The notes: a model not told the origin generated them from the sequence alone. A stretch of DNA of 64,000 nt from Nitrospira moscoviensis (GCF_001273775.1 NZ_CP011801.1:124001-188000); one strand, 5' to 3'; counted from the first letter of the stretch, positions 1 through 7,556 are shown. Numbers and translations: made by a program.

Positions 1-536
1 CGCGGCCCCAGCTCGTTCACGGGAAGCTGATTCATCACCGAGAACAACTTCTGCTGCACGAGTTTGGTCACGTAGTGCTCGACCGCCACGTTCACCCGGC
101 CTTGATGCCAGAGCTCACCGACGCGTCGCTGCAACGGAAGCAGGATGCGCTGCACGGCCTCTTCGAACGGAATGACGGCCACTGCGCCGTTGAGTTTTTG
201 CTCGAACCGGCTCTTGTCGAGCGGATCGAGCAGCGCGACGAGTTCGTCGAGCAGGTGACCGTGTGGGGTGAGCTGCTGCGGTGCGGGAGGAGCGGTCGCC
301 CGCATGCGCTGTAGCACCGCCTCGCGCCCCTCCACCGCCAGCGCTCCGATCGATTGCCCGCGATCCAGCTCTTCCTTCAGAAAGCGAAGCAGCGCCACGT
401 CTTCATCCGTGTATTCCCGATAGCGGTTGGCGCTGCGCAAAGGTTTGACAAGCCCATAGCGGCGCTCCCACACCCGGACGACATCTTTCGACAAGCCGGT
501 CAGCTTGGAAACTCTGTGAATTCTATGTGTATTCAT
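1..536 (-). CDS. CarH/LitR-type MerR-family cobalamin photoreceptor repressor (3' end off the left edge)
   Basis: The reverse strand from the ATG at 536 is open to the window edge, giving about 178 residues. Residues 5-72 form a MerR winged helix (NRYREYTDEDVALL). Residues 90-178 match the helical cap of B12-binding regulators and carry the Wx9EH signature (W143, E153, H154) that in CarH positions adenosylcobalamin for light sensing. The Rossmann B12-binding domain with its DxHxxG motif would lie beyond position 1. In the family, the AdoCbl-bound tetramer represses in the dark and light breaks the Co-C bond and releases DNA. The gene is divergent from the cluster that contains a photolyase, as expected for such a repressor. 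The absence of the C-terminal domain here is only due to the window edge. Confidence 0.88.
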   Translation of the reverse strand, partial: MNTHRIHRVSKLTGLSKDVVRVWERRYGLVKPLRSANRYREYTDEDVALLRFLKEELDRGQSIGALAVEGREAVLQRMRATAPPAPQQLTPHGHLLDELVALLDPLDKSRFEQKLNGAVAVIPFEEAVQRILLPLQRRVGELWHQGRVNVAVEHYVTKLVQQKLFSVMNQLPVNELGP

Positions 537-548
537 TTATTTATGAGC

Positions 549-578
549 ATACTATCCACCGCGTCCAATCTTTGTCAA
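549..578 (-). promoter_or_regulatory. promoter for the CarH-type regulator
   Basis: On the minus strand TTGACA (578-573) is followed, after 18 bp, by TAGTAT (554-549), a few bases upstream of the ATG at 536. The short leader implies autoregulation through the overlapping repeats. Confidence 0.5.
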
Positions 579-644
579 ATATTTTTACATTAACCATTGA
601 CAGATTGGACAACTATACTTTATACATTGGACATACATTGAACA
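562..644. promoter_or_regulatory. putative CarH operator: ATTGGACA-type repeats over divergent promoters
   Basis: ATTGGACA occurs at 604-611 and 626-633, and ATTGAACA at 637-644. These are spaced 22 and 11 bp, so they lie on one helix face. On the opposite strand the same word (ATTGGACG) lies at 562-569. Each divergent promoter has TTGACA followed almost directly by GATTGGAC, so the region is mirror-symmetric. Direct repeats spaced 11 bp and overlapping the -35 box are known for Thermus CarH operators. That the adjacent regulator binds here is inference. Confidence 0.6.
597..626 (+). promoter_or_regulatory. promoter for the plus-strand gene cluster
   Basis: TTGACA at 597-602 and TATACA at 621-626 are separated by 18 bp and sit about 50 bp upstream of the first gene. 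Both boxes are embedded in the ATTGGACA repeat array, so bound repressor would block polymerase. The region is AT-rich against a GC-rich background. Confidence 0.6.
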
Positions 645-674
645 AACAGTAAACATCACAATAGGAGGAAGATC

Positions 675-965
675 ATGGCAACGGCGTCGGACGCGAGAAC
701 AGCGAGGGAAGAACGGGACGGAACGAGAGACTGGTTCCCGACCGCTAATCAGATGAGCTGCGTTCGTTGCGGGGGACTCATGGTTCGCGAGTTCTGCATG
801 GATCTGCTGAACAGCACCGGTGAGTTGGATTGTGCGGCTCGGCGGTGTGTGCAGTGCGGGGAGGTTGTCGACCCGCTGATTCTTCAAAACCGGCGAACTC
901 AACACCACGCGGTGGGGCTGAGAGGAACGAGAGTCTCGCAGTCAGTCGGAAGTGTATCGGCGTAG
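675..965 (+). CDS. small CxxC zinc-ribbon-like protein, first paralogue
   Basis: 96 residues, with a good ribosome site (AGGAGG) just before the ATG at 675. Two CxxC knuckles (C29/C32 and C58/C61) bracket a segment rich in acidic and hydrophobic residues, which suggests a four-cysteine zinc or rubredoxin-like site. The CVRCGGLMV and CGEVVDPLILQNR segments recur almost unchanged in the protein at 4757-5062, so the two are paralogues. No family of known function is recognised. It is the first gene behind the putative light-controlled promoter. The C-terminal 25 residues are low-complexity and not shared with the paralogue. Confidence 0.7.
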   Translation: MATASDARTAREERDGTRDWFPTANQMSCVRCGGLMVREFCMDLLNSTGELDCAARRCVQCGEVVDPLILQNRRTQHHAVGLRGTRVSQSVGSVSA

Positions 966-1014
966 CGCAGCCATCAACCCACCAGAATGTCCTGGTGCTT
1001 CCAAGGAGGTTTCC

Positions 1015-1980
1015 ATGCGGAGTCACACCATCCTTCAGATCGGACTCGGAGTCGCCTTAATGGCCGGCTCTCAATCTATGGCGGCAGCGGCGGACCAGCC
1101 GGGCAGCGACAAGGATATGGTCCTGATCCCCAAGGGGGAGTTCACCATGGGGAGTAACGAGCATTCAGACGAACCGAAGCATCAAGTCGTGCTCGAGGCC
1201 TATTCGATCGATAGGTATGAAGCCTCAAATGCCCGGTACAAGGAGTTCATGAGTGCGACCGGTCACCCCGCGCCCGCCTATTGGGACGATCCTCGACTCA
1301 GCAAGTCCAACCAGCCCGTCGTCGGAGTGAGCTGGACCGACGCCAACGCCTTCTGCAAATGGGAAGGCAAGCGGCTTCCCACTGAAGCGGAATGGGAACG
1401 GGCAGCCAAGGGACCGGACGGCGACAATCACTATCCCTGGGGCCACAAGCTCGATCCTAAGAAAGCCAACTACGGACAGAACGTCGGACGCACGATGCCC
1501 GTCGATGCGTATCCGGAGGGCGCCAGCGGCTTCGGGGTCTACAACATGGCGGGGAACGTCTTTGAATGGGTCGAAGATTGGTATGACCCGAAATACTACA
1601 AAGGGAGCATTGCGCTGAATCCCAAAGGGGCCGAGAAGGGCTACAACTTTGCCAATCAGGGCCCGGTCAAGGTGCTGCGCGGCGGGTCGTGGTTGGCGCC
1701 GGAAACCTCCCTCCATACGAGCCACCGGTTCTGGAATCAGCCGGACAATAACTCCTATGGGGTCGGACTCGGGTTCCGTTGCGCGAAGTCCGTGGCGGCG
1801 ATTTCGGATGAAGCCGCGCAAGCCGGGCGCGATGCTTTCATTGCGGCCCTCGTCGCGATGGGTGCTGAGAAGCATGCCGATGCGATGGCCTCGATCGAAA
1901 AGGCGCTGGCGGCGGATCCCGGCAACAAGGAATATCTCGCGACCCGGGATCTGATCAAGAAGAGCATGAAGAAGAAATAG
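1015..1980 (+). CDS. secreted SUMF1/FGE-sulfatase-domain protein with C-terminal TPR-like tail
   Basis: 321 residues from the ATG at 1015, chosen because AAGGAGG lies seven bases upstream; the frame is open further upstream. Residues 1-26 are a signal peptide ending in alanines. Residues 33-270 are a SUMF1 (formylglycine-generating enzyme-like) domain with GEFTMGS, RLPTEAEWE, NMAGNVFEWV and GLGFRCAK. The two active-site cysteines of true FGE are absent: after the RGGSW motif the sequence is LAPETSL, without Cys. It is therefore unlikely to activate sulfatases. The tail (about 270-321) reads like one TPR helix pair. Two further SUMF1 genes follow, the next being the closer relative. Confidence 0.85.
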   Translation: MRSHTILQIGLGVALMAGSQSMAAAADQPGSDKDMVLIPKGEFTMGSNEHSDEPKHQVVLEAYSIDRYEASNARYKEFMSATGHPAPAYWDDPRLSKSNQPVVGVSWTDANAFCKWEGKRLPTEAEWERAAKGPDGDNHYPWGHKLDPKKANYGQNVGRTMPVDAYPEGASGFGVYNMAGNVFEWVEDWYDPKYYKGSIALNPKGAEKGYNFANQGPVKVLRGGSWLAPETSLHTSHRFWNQPDNNSYGVGLGFRCAKSVAAISDEAAQAGRDAFIAALVAMGAEKHADAMASIEKALAADPGNKEYLATRDLIKKSMKKK

Positions 1981-2045
1981 CGGCGCCGCCGGTGGGCGCT
2001 GAAAAGAGCCTGCTCGAGGGCAAGTGTTCTAGATGGAGGATTGTG

Positions 2046-3080
2046 ATGGAACCTGGAAGAACCATGACATGGGCTGCCGTCTCCGCGGTCCTGGCTTTGG
2101 CGACCGGAACGAGCCATGCCGAAGAATCGTTGATCCCCAACGATATGGTGTACGTCGCACAGGGGCCGTCGGTGATGGGGCTCGACAAGGAGCTGCCCGC
2201 GGACTCAGGCAAGAGGCTCACTCCCTATGCCCGTCGGATGAATACGCCTTGGTCCGCCGAGGCTCTGAACGATGAAGGACCAGCGCACATGGTGATGTTA
2301 GATTCCTACCTCATCGACAAGTACGAGGTCTCCAATAAGGAGTACGGCGAGTTTGTGAAAGCCCAAGGGCACCCCGCTCCCGCCTATTGGGATGATCCTC
2401 GCTTGAACCGGCCGGAACAGCCGGTGGTCGGGGTGAACTGGTACGATGCCCAGGCCTACTGTGAGTACCGGGGAAAGCGCCTGCCGACCGAGGCGGAATG
2501 GGAGAAAGCCGCCCGCGGTCCTCATGGCAATCTCTATCCCTGGGGAAACGAGTTTGACTCGGGGAAGGCGAACTACGGCAAGAATCACGATGCGACAGCC
2601 TCCGTCGATTCCTATCCAAATGGAGTCAGCTACTACGGGGCCTACAACATGGCCGGTAATGTCTTCGAGTGGGTTTCGGATTGGTACGACCCCCGCTACT
2701 ACGGCCGGCTTGAAACCATGGTGAATCCAAGCGGTCCGGCCAAACCGATATGGATGGAAGGCACGGGGACCTATGTCGACCGGTTAACTGTGGGGGAAAA
2801 ACGGGTCATTCGCGGCGGGTCCTGGATTGCGCCCGAAGGAACGGTCCGGGCGACGCACCGGTTCTGGAATCACCCGCTCAATAACAGCTATGGCGTGGGG
2901 CTGGGATTCCGCTGCGCGAAAGCCGCTCCGCCCGAGGTTGATCAGCGCGGATCAGGGATGCCTATGTCTCCGCCCTGGTGGAGATGGGGCGAGAGCGGTT
3001 TTCAGAGGCCCGGCAGGCCGTGGATCGTGGACTGGCCATCGATCCCAAGAACGTGGAGCTCCTCGAGCTGCGCCCGTTGA
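2046..3080 (+). CDS. secreted SUMF1-domain protein, frameshifted C-terminal tail
   Basis: 344 residues from the ATG at 2046, preceded by GGAGG. It has a signal peptide (about 1-26) and a full SUMF1 domain with RLPTEAEWEKAARG, NMAGNVFEWV and GLGFRCAK, but no FGE cysteine pair. After residue ~300 the reading frame gives unrelated residues to a stop at 3078-3080. The sequence homologous to the first paralogue's TPR-like tail (DAYVSALVEMG, then GLAIDPKNVELLELRP) continues in the -1 frame from about 2942 to a TGA at 3104-3106. A single missing base near 2940-2950, or a sequencing error, explains this. The catalytic-like domain is intact either way. Confidence 0.8.
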   Translation: MEPGRTMTWAAVSAVLALATGTSHAEESLIPNDMVYVAQGPSVMGLDKELPADSGKRLTPYARRMNTPWSAEALNDEGPAHMVMLDSYLIDKYEVSNKEYGEFVKAQGHPAPAYWDDPRLNRPEQPVVGVNWYDAQAYCEYRGKRLPTEAEWEKAARGPHGNLYPWGNEFDSGKANYGKNHDATASVDSYPNGVSYYGAYNMAGNVFEWVSDWYDPRYYGRLETMVNPSGPAKPIWMEGTGTYVDRLTVGEKRVIRGGSWIAPEGTVRATHRFWNHPLNNSYGVGLGFRCAKAAPPEVDQRGSGMPMSPPWWRWGESGFQRPGRPWIVDWPSIPRTWSSSSCAR

Positions 3081-3158
3081 TCGAGCAGTCGTTGAAGCAG
3101 TCGTGAGGCGACCTTACATCGTCCCCGTCACCGGTGTGATCGTATCGGAGGCATACAG

Positions 3159-3527
3159 ATGAAGCACAGCACAACTCTCGTTCTGGGAATTCTATGCAGC
3201 GCGCTCGTGGGAACGGTGTCGGTTCAGGCCGGGCCCATTGATCCGGCCCGCCATCCGCACCCGGAGCAAGCCAAGGCGGTCCATGAGGCCGAGCATGCGG
3301 TGGACCACGCGTGGGAGGTGTATCACCGGGCGGCCTTGGGGGGAACCGTAGCCTCTCCTGCCCTGCAGGCGGACATTGAGCAGCATCTGCATGAGGCGAG
3401 AACCCTCGTGACTCAGGCCCAGGAGGCGGCCGAGCGGGGGGACAAGCGCCAGGTGGATCGTCTGGTCGGTGAAATAAAAATCCATACGTCCCAAGCCATC
3501 GAGGGGAGCAAGGAGCAGAAGAAATGA
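3159..3527 (+). CDS. small secreted His-rich helical protein (SmbP-like)
   Basis: 122 residues with a signal peptide (residues 1-25, cleavage after VQA) and a GGAGG site before the ATG. The mature part is rich in His, Glu, Ala and Lys (HPHPEQAKAVHEAEHAVDHAW) and predicts two long helices, QADIEQHLHEARTLVTQ and a second after a GD turn. This resembles the small metal-binding periplasmic protein SmbP described from Nitrosomonas, but similarity is mainly compositional. Its stop overlaps the start of the next SUMF1 gene (ATGA), so they are co-translated. A metal-buffering or chaperone role is inference. Confidence 0.6.
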   Translation: MKHSTTLVLGILCSALVGTVSVQAGPIDPARHPHPEQAKAVHEAEHAVDHAWEVYHRAALGGTVASPALQADIEQHLHEARTLVTQAQEAAERGDKRQVDRLVGEIKIHTSQAIEGSKEQKK

Positions 3528-4372
3528 CACCACGTCTGAGGAGGACAACAACGCGCTGGGGCCTCATCGCGGCGATCGTCGTCACCGCCTGCGCGGGAGC
3601 GTCATGGCCAGTCACGGCGGAGCCGCCGGCGGCTTCGAAAGAGCCGGACCCGGTTCCCATGGTGGCGATTCCCGCCGGAGAATTTCTGATGGGGAATCCG
3701 GAAGGGAAAGGCCGTGCCGATGAGTGGCCGCAGCGGTCCGTGTATCTCGATGCTTTCGCGATCGATCACGTCGAGGTGACGAATGAACGGTACATGGCCT
3801 TCGTGGCGGCGACGGGCCACAGGAATCCGCCGAATCCCTATGGTTCAGGTCCATTGACGTCCATCAAGGGAATCGAACAACTGCCCGTCGTGCAGACAAC
3901 CTGGTACGACGCCAAGGCCTACTGCGGTTGGGCGAAGAAACGGCTCCCGACAGAGGCGGAGTGGGAGAAGGCCGCTCGCGGGACCGATGGCCGTCGGTTT
4001 CCTTGGGGTAATGAACCGGCGACGGCGAAGCGCGCGAATTTCGACCGGGAGTGGGTGGATGAAAAGACGTTGTACCCGGTCGGGTCTCTCCCTGATGGAG
4101 ACTCGCCCTACGGGGTGAAAGATATGGCCGGGAACGCCCGGGAATGGGTCGCCGATTGGTACGACCCGGACTACTACAAATATGCTCCGGCCAGGAATCC
4201 TCAAGGACCGGACAAGAAGGGAGTGGTCCGGTCGATTCGCGGCGGCTCCTGGCACAGCCCGTTGGCCGACATCACGGCATCGGCGCGCGGTCGTGGAGGC
4301 TTTGCGCTGCAGACGCATGGCACCGGCTTTCGCTGTGCCCGCAGTCTCGAAGGGGAGGCCCAACAGAAATAG
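3524..4372 (+). CDS. secreted SUMF1/FGE-sulfatase-domain protein, third paralogue
   Basis: 282 residues; the ATG at 3524 overlaps the previous stop. An N-terminal membrane or signal segment (about 8-32) is followed by a SUMF1 domain with GEFLMGNPEG, RLPTEAEWEKAARG, DMAGNAREWVADWYDP, RSIRGGSW and GTGFRCARS. The FGE cysteine pair is missing here too (HSPLADI follows RGGSW). It differs from the first two by lacking the TPR-like tail and by an insertion around NPYGSGPLTSIKG. SUMF1 proteins without these cysteines include NirV-type and other partners of unclear role. Location is probably periplasmic. Confidence 0.82.
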   Translation: MTPRLRRTTTRWGLIAAIVVTACAGASWPVTAEPPAASKEPDPVPMVAIPAGEFLMGNPEGKGRADEWPQRSVYLDAFAIDHVEVTNERYMAFVAATGHRNPPNPYGSGPLTSIKGIEQLPVVQTTWYDAKAYCGWAKKRLPTEAEWEKAARGTDGRRFPWGNEPATAKRANFDREWVDEKTLYPVGSLPDGDSPYGVKDMAGNAREWVADWYDPDYYKYAPARNPQGPDKKGVVRSIRGGSWHSPLADITASARGRGGFALQTHGTGFRCARSLEGEAQQK

Positions 4373-4445
4373 AGATAACAAGTGGGGCGTGATAGCGCTG
4401 AACGATCCTTGCAGGAATCTGGAGGCCGGTCTTCTTTCTCTGACC

Positions 4446-4516
4446 GGGAGGCGCCGCGACTCCGCACGGCGCCTCCCGCTGAGGCAGACGGGTCTTTCCC
4501 GCTGGAGGGACCCGTC
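4446..4516 (+). terminator. two consecutive hairpins after the SUMF1 genes
   Basis: GGGAGGCGCC at 4446-4455 pairs perfectly with GGCGCCTCCC at 4468-4477 (12-base loop). GACGGGTC at 4487-4494 pairs with GACCCGTC at 4509-4516. Neither is followed by a long T run, so this is a weak or attenuating terminator, or a structured leader for the next genes. Confidence 0.45.
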
Positions 4517-4588
4517 CCCTCGGTGGGCACGAGGAGCGAAGGACATGAATGTCGCTGTGGTCTCGTCGGCGGCGAGATGGAGGTCGAG

Positions 4589-4693
4589 ATGACAACGCTA
4601 CTGATCTTGGCAGTGGTGGTCGGGACTCTGAGCGGTTTGGCGCAACGGCAGCGGTCGAGAAAGGTCGTCGTTGTGCGACGGTCGAATGGATAG
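4589..4693 (+). CDS. small single-span membrane protein (34 residues)
   Basis: A start at 4589 follows a good GGAGG site (4579-4583). The product is one hydrophobic helix (LLILAVVVGTLSGLA) followed by a strongly basic tail (QRQRSRKVVVVRRSNG), consistent with a single inner-membrane anchor with a cytoplasmic positive end. The frame is open upstream to a GTG at 4382, but that part overlaps hairpins and has no membrane or domain character. Function unknown. Confidence 0.4.
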   Translation: MTTLLILAVVVGTLSGLAQRQRSRKVVVVRRSNG

Positions 4694-4756
4694 AGCGCGC
4701 TCCGTGTCAAATAGGACGCCTCCGGTGACCTGGCGTTCCGGTTGTCGAGGGTTCCC

Positions 4757-5062
4757 ATGGAGTCGAATGGGAGACCGGACCATTTTTCAATTTCCGTTTC
4801 GCACGCCGGCGACCTCTGCGCGCGCTGCGGGGGGCTGATGGTCGTGGAACACTACATGGATCTGCAGGACGATACGGGTCAGATCGGCATGACCGCGTTG
4901 CGTTGCACGAGCTGTGGAGAAGTGATCGATCCCGTTATCCTTCGGAACCGTGTCAAGCCGGCGCCGAATCTCCTGTACGGGGCGAAACAACGCAAGTACG
5001 CGCAGCGTGTCGATGAAGGTGATTCAAACGGTTCGGCCGGGGGGAACCGGCACCGGCAGTGA
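4757..5062 (+). CDS. small CxxC zinc-ribbon-like protein, second paralogue
   Basis: 101 residues from the ATG at 4757 (GAGGG six bases upstream); a TTG at 4742 is an alternative start. It has C21/C24 and C50/C53 knuckles in LCARCGGLMVVEHYMD and LRCTSCGEVIDPVILRNR, closely matching the protein at 675-965 in spacing and sequence. The basic C-terminus differs. The two copies bracket the SUMF1 block, which suggests duplication of a unit or flanking roles in one module. A metal-binding or redox-sensing role is inference only. Confidence 0.7.
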   Translation: MESNGRPDHFSISVSHAGDLCARCGGLMVVEHYMDLQDDTGQIGMTALRCTSCGEVIDPVILRNRVKPAPNLLYGAKQRKYAQRVDEGDSNGSAGGNRHRQ

Positions 5063-5126
5063 AGTGGGGCAGAATGACTGACGTGAAGCAAGTCCCAGTG
5101 GCGGTCGTGGTGTAAGGAGAACGACC

Positions 5127-6056
5127 ATGCGCATTGTGCTCACCGGTGGAACGGGGTTCATCGGTCAGGCCTTGTGTCCCTTGTTGGTACAGGATGGGCA
5201 CCAGGTCACCGTCCTCACGAGAAATGCCGGATCGGCGTCGCACTTGCTGGGGCCCCTTGTGGCGGCAGTCGAGTGGAACGGCCGGGACGCGGGACCCTGG
5301 GAATATAGTCTCGAGGGGGCCGATGCCGTCATCAACCTTGCCGGCGCGCCGATCGCCGAGGCCCGCTGGACCGATGCCCGGAAGGAGCTGCTGAGGAACA
5401 GTCGCGTGCTGGCGACCCGTCTCTTGGTCGAGGCCATGTCCCACCGGTCGTCGAAGCCCGGGACCCTGATCAGTGCCTCCGGGATCGGCTATTACGGCGC
5501 GAGTGACGATCGAGTGCTGGATGAGAGTGCGCCACGCGGTCGGGGGTTTCTGGCCGACCTCTGCCTCGCCTGGGAAGGAGAGGCGCGCCGGGCGACTGAG
5601 TTCGGGACACGGGTCATTCTCTTACGGACCGGAATGGTGCTCGGGCTGGAGGGTGGCGCCCTCCCGAAAATGCTGCGGCCGTTCAAACTCTTCGCGGGCG
5701 GCCCGGTCCTGCCGGGAACGCAATGGGTTTCTTGGATTCACCGCCGGGATCATATCGACTTGATCCATTGGGCGCTCGCCAACCCTGGTGTCTCTGGCCC
5801 GGTCAACGCCGTTGCGCCGGGGGCAGTCACGATGACCCAGTTCTGCGAAACGCTGGGACGAGTGCTCCGTCGGCCGTCCTGGCTGCCCGTGCCGGGCCTG
5901 GCGCTGAAGATCATGCTGGGTGAGCTGGGGACACTGATGACAACCGGACAACGGGTCAATCCGGCGAAGGCGCTGTCAGGCGGCTATGTCTTTCACTACC
6001 CCACACTGGAGCCGGCCTTGCGGGCGCTCGTTGCGACGGGCCAAAGGAGCCACTGA
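5127..6056 (+). CDS. TIGR01777-family SDR epimerase (YfcH/SulA-like)
   Basis: 309 residues, AAGGAG before the ATG. The N-terminal Rossmann motif TGGTGFIG (6-13) binds NAD(P). The family motifs AVINLAGAPIAEARWT and LISASGIGYYG are present, and the C-terminus carries the DUF1731 signature (ALSGGYVFHYPTLEPAL). The substrate of the family is not established. Its genes frequently neighbour photolyase and CarH/LitR regulators in other bacteria, which agrees with the context here. The next gene starts two bases after its stop. Confidence 0.9.
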   Translation: MRIVLTGGTGFIGQALCPLLVQDGHQVTVLTRNAGSASHLLGPLVAAVEWNGRDAGPWEYSLEGADAVINLAGAPIAEARWTDARKELLRNSRVLATRLLVEAMSHRSSKPGTLISASGIGYYGASDDRVLDESAPRGRGFLADLCLAWEGEARRATEFGTRVILLRTGMVLGLEGGALPKMLRPFKLFAGGPVLPGTQWVSWIHRRDHIDLIHWALANPGVSGPVNAVAPGAVTMTQFCETLGRVLRRPSWLPVPGLALKIMLGELGTLMTTGQRVNPAKALSGGYVFHYPTLEPALRALVATGQRSH

Positions 6057-6057
6057 C

Positions 6058-6525
6058 ATGCGGTTAGTGATGGAATACCTGTCTGTGCTGGCAGCGGCTG
6101 TCCTCATCGGCAAGGTCGTGCTCCTGTCGTTCGTCGTGGCTCCCGTCCTTGCGAAGAATCTTGACCAGGAGGCGTTCGGCAAGGTGGTCCGCCACCTGTT
6201 TCCCGCATACTATGCGCTGGGTATCGGGGCAGCTTGTACCGGTCTTGCGTCCGTGATCATGCGGGGAATCACAGAGGAGACAGACGCGCTGCATCATCTG
6301 GCTGCCGGATTGTGGCTCGTGGTGATGGCCGCCGAGACCTATTGCCGCTCTCCGCTCACCCCTCAGAGCAATGCCATGAGGGATCGCTTGAAGGAGCAGG
6401 AGTCACGAGGGGCGGTCGATCCCGTCCTCCAACGGGCATGGAATCGATTGCATCAACGGTCGGTCTATCTGAACGCGCTGGTGCTGTGTGTGGGGCTCGG
6501 TTTACTCGGATTGGCAAATCGATAA
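6058..6525 (+). CDS. DUF4149/TMEM205-like membrane protein
   Basis: 155 residues starting one base after the epimerase stop. Four hydrophobic segments are visible: near 5-30, 50-70, 80-98 and 135-153. The pattern FVVAPVLAKNLDQEAFGKVVRHLFPAYYALG matches the DUF4149 family (APxLF...FPxYY). Function is unknown; the tight spacing implies co-translation with the epimerase. No active-site residues can be named. Confidence 0.75.
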   Translation: MRLVMEYLSVLAAAVLIGKVVLLSFVVAPVLAKNLDQEAFGKVVRHLFPAYYALGIGAACTGLASVIMRGITEETDALHHLAAGLWLVVMAAETYCRSPLTPQSNAMRDRLKEQESRGAVDPVLQRAWNRLHQRSVYLNALVLCVGLGLLGLANR

Positions 6526-6548
6526 CAGTTCACGAAGGAGGAACGTCC

Positions 6549-7001
6549 ATGAGAATCAAGAGCGTGCTGTTCGTTGCAGGCATGGTCACGGGTCTTCTAT
6601 TCACCGGTGCCGTGCGGGCTGCCGACCAGCCGATGAGCCAGGCTCCCTCTGCCCATGGGGATGAGGCCCAGTTGCCCGGTGGCGTGATCGGCGTGTCGCT
6701 GCAGGTCGGAGCCGAGCGTATCGGTGATCCGGCTGTGCTCTATGTCGGAATGGTCCATCCGGAGGGACCGGCTCAGCAAGCTGGACTCAGACATGGCGAT
6801 GAGATCGTGACCGTGGACGGAGCGGCGGTTTCGGGAAAGACGTACGAACAGGTCGTCAGAATGATCCGGGGAGATGCGGGCACGGTCGTGAAGGTGGGAG
6901 TCAAAGGTGACGGCGGGGTCCGTGAGCTTGCCGTCACGCGGGTGGCGGGCGACAAGCTCCCGAAGGCTCCGTCGGGAGCTCACGGCGGTCCGGCCAGATA
7001 G
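6549..7001 (+). CDS. secreted single PDZ-domain protein
   Basis: 150 residues with GAAGGAGG before the ATG and a signal peptide (about 1-26, ending VRAAD). Residues 45-135 form one PDZ domain: GVIGVSLQ, VHPEGPAQQAGLRHGDEIV, VDGAAVSGKTYEQVVRMIRG. No protease domain is attached. The protein therefore probably acts as a periplasmic adaptor that binds peptide C-termini. It sits between two envelope proteins of the same cluster. Confidence 0.82.
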   Translation: MRIKSVLFVAGMVTGLLFTGAVRAADQPMSQAPSAHGDEAQLPGGVIGVSLQVGAERIGDPAVLYVGMVHPEGPAQQAGLRHGDEIVTVDGAAVSGKTYEQVVRMIRGDAGTVVKVGVKGDGGVRELAVTRVAGDKLPKAPSGAHGGPAR

Positions 7002-7013
7002 GAGGGCGTCGTG

Positions 7014-7547
7014 ATGTCTCGCGTTCTGCTCATCGGCTTGTTCGCGCTGTTGGTCGTCCTGGGCGAGAGAGGTGCGGCCTTCGGCGAAGCAGGAGCGACC
7101 GTTTCCGCGACGATGCGTTCCGCTCTGGGCAAGGCGAATCTGTTTCTGGCGGCCGGCGATTATCGGCGGGCGCTCGACGTCTGTCAGCGACAGATCGACG
7201 AGGCCCCGTCGGCGTCCACCTATATCCATCTGACCTATGTCTATCAGGCGATCGATGCCTATCTGGAACACCTGTCGCAAGAAGAACAGTGGATGGCGGT
7301 CGAGCACCTTTACCTCAATCTGGCCTATCGCGACACGGAAGACCTGGTGGATCCTCCCGGCGGTCTGGCCCGCATGGCCAAGGAGATGATTCAGTCGAGC
7401 GTGCGGCAACAGTCCGATGTCAGCGCCGCGATGGCTGCCAGGCTGGACAAAGCCGAATCGGACCGGCTTTGGCAGGAGCAGGCGCGATGGCGGGCCGCCA
7501 ATCCGAAGACCTGGTGGCAAGGGATTCCGAATGTCTGGATGCGGTAG
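7014..7547 (+). CDS. secreted or periplasmic protein of unknown function
   Basis: 177 residues from the ATG at 7014; a GTG three bases earlier is possible, but GGAGGG at 7001-7006 is better spaced for the ATG. Residues 1-25 are a signal peptide. The rest predicts paired helices with a TPR-like feel (ALGKANLFLAAGDYRRALDVCQRQIDEAP, about residues 40-70), then Glu/Trp-rich helices ending WWQGIPNVWMR. No named family is recognised. Its place right after the PDZ gene suggests a shared envelope task. Confidence 0.65.
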   Translation: MSRVLLIGLFALLVVLGERGAAFGEAGATVSATMRSALGKANLFLAAGDYRRALDVCQRQIDEAPSASTYIHLTYVYQAIDAYLEHLSQEEQWMAVEHLYLNLAYRDTEDLVDPPGGLARMAKEMIQSSVRQQSDVSAAMAARLDKAESDRLWQEQARWRAANPKTWWQGIPNVWMR

Positions 7548-7556
7548 GAGGCAAAG

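Noticed and set aside
75..593. Two plus-strand frames at the left edge
   Set aside because: They are antisense to the CarH-type regulator, which has clear MerR and cap-domain motifs and a divergent promoter.
585..1026. Minus-strand frames over the first zinc-ribbon gene
   Set aside because: They cross the promoter-operator region and overlap the CxxC gene, which has a good ribosome site and a paralogue.
1015..4372. Annotating the SUMF1 genes as formylglycine-generating enzymes
   Set aside because: The catalytic cysteine pair of FGE is absent in all three and no sulfatase gene is nearby.
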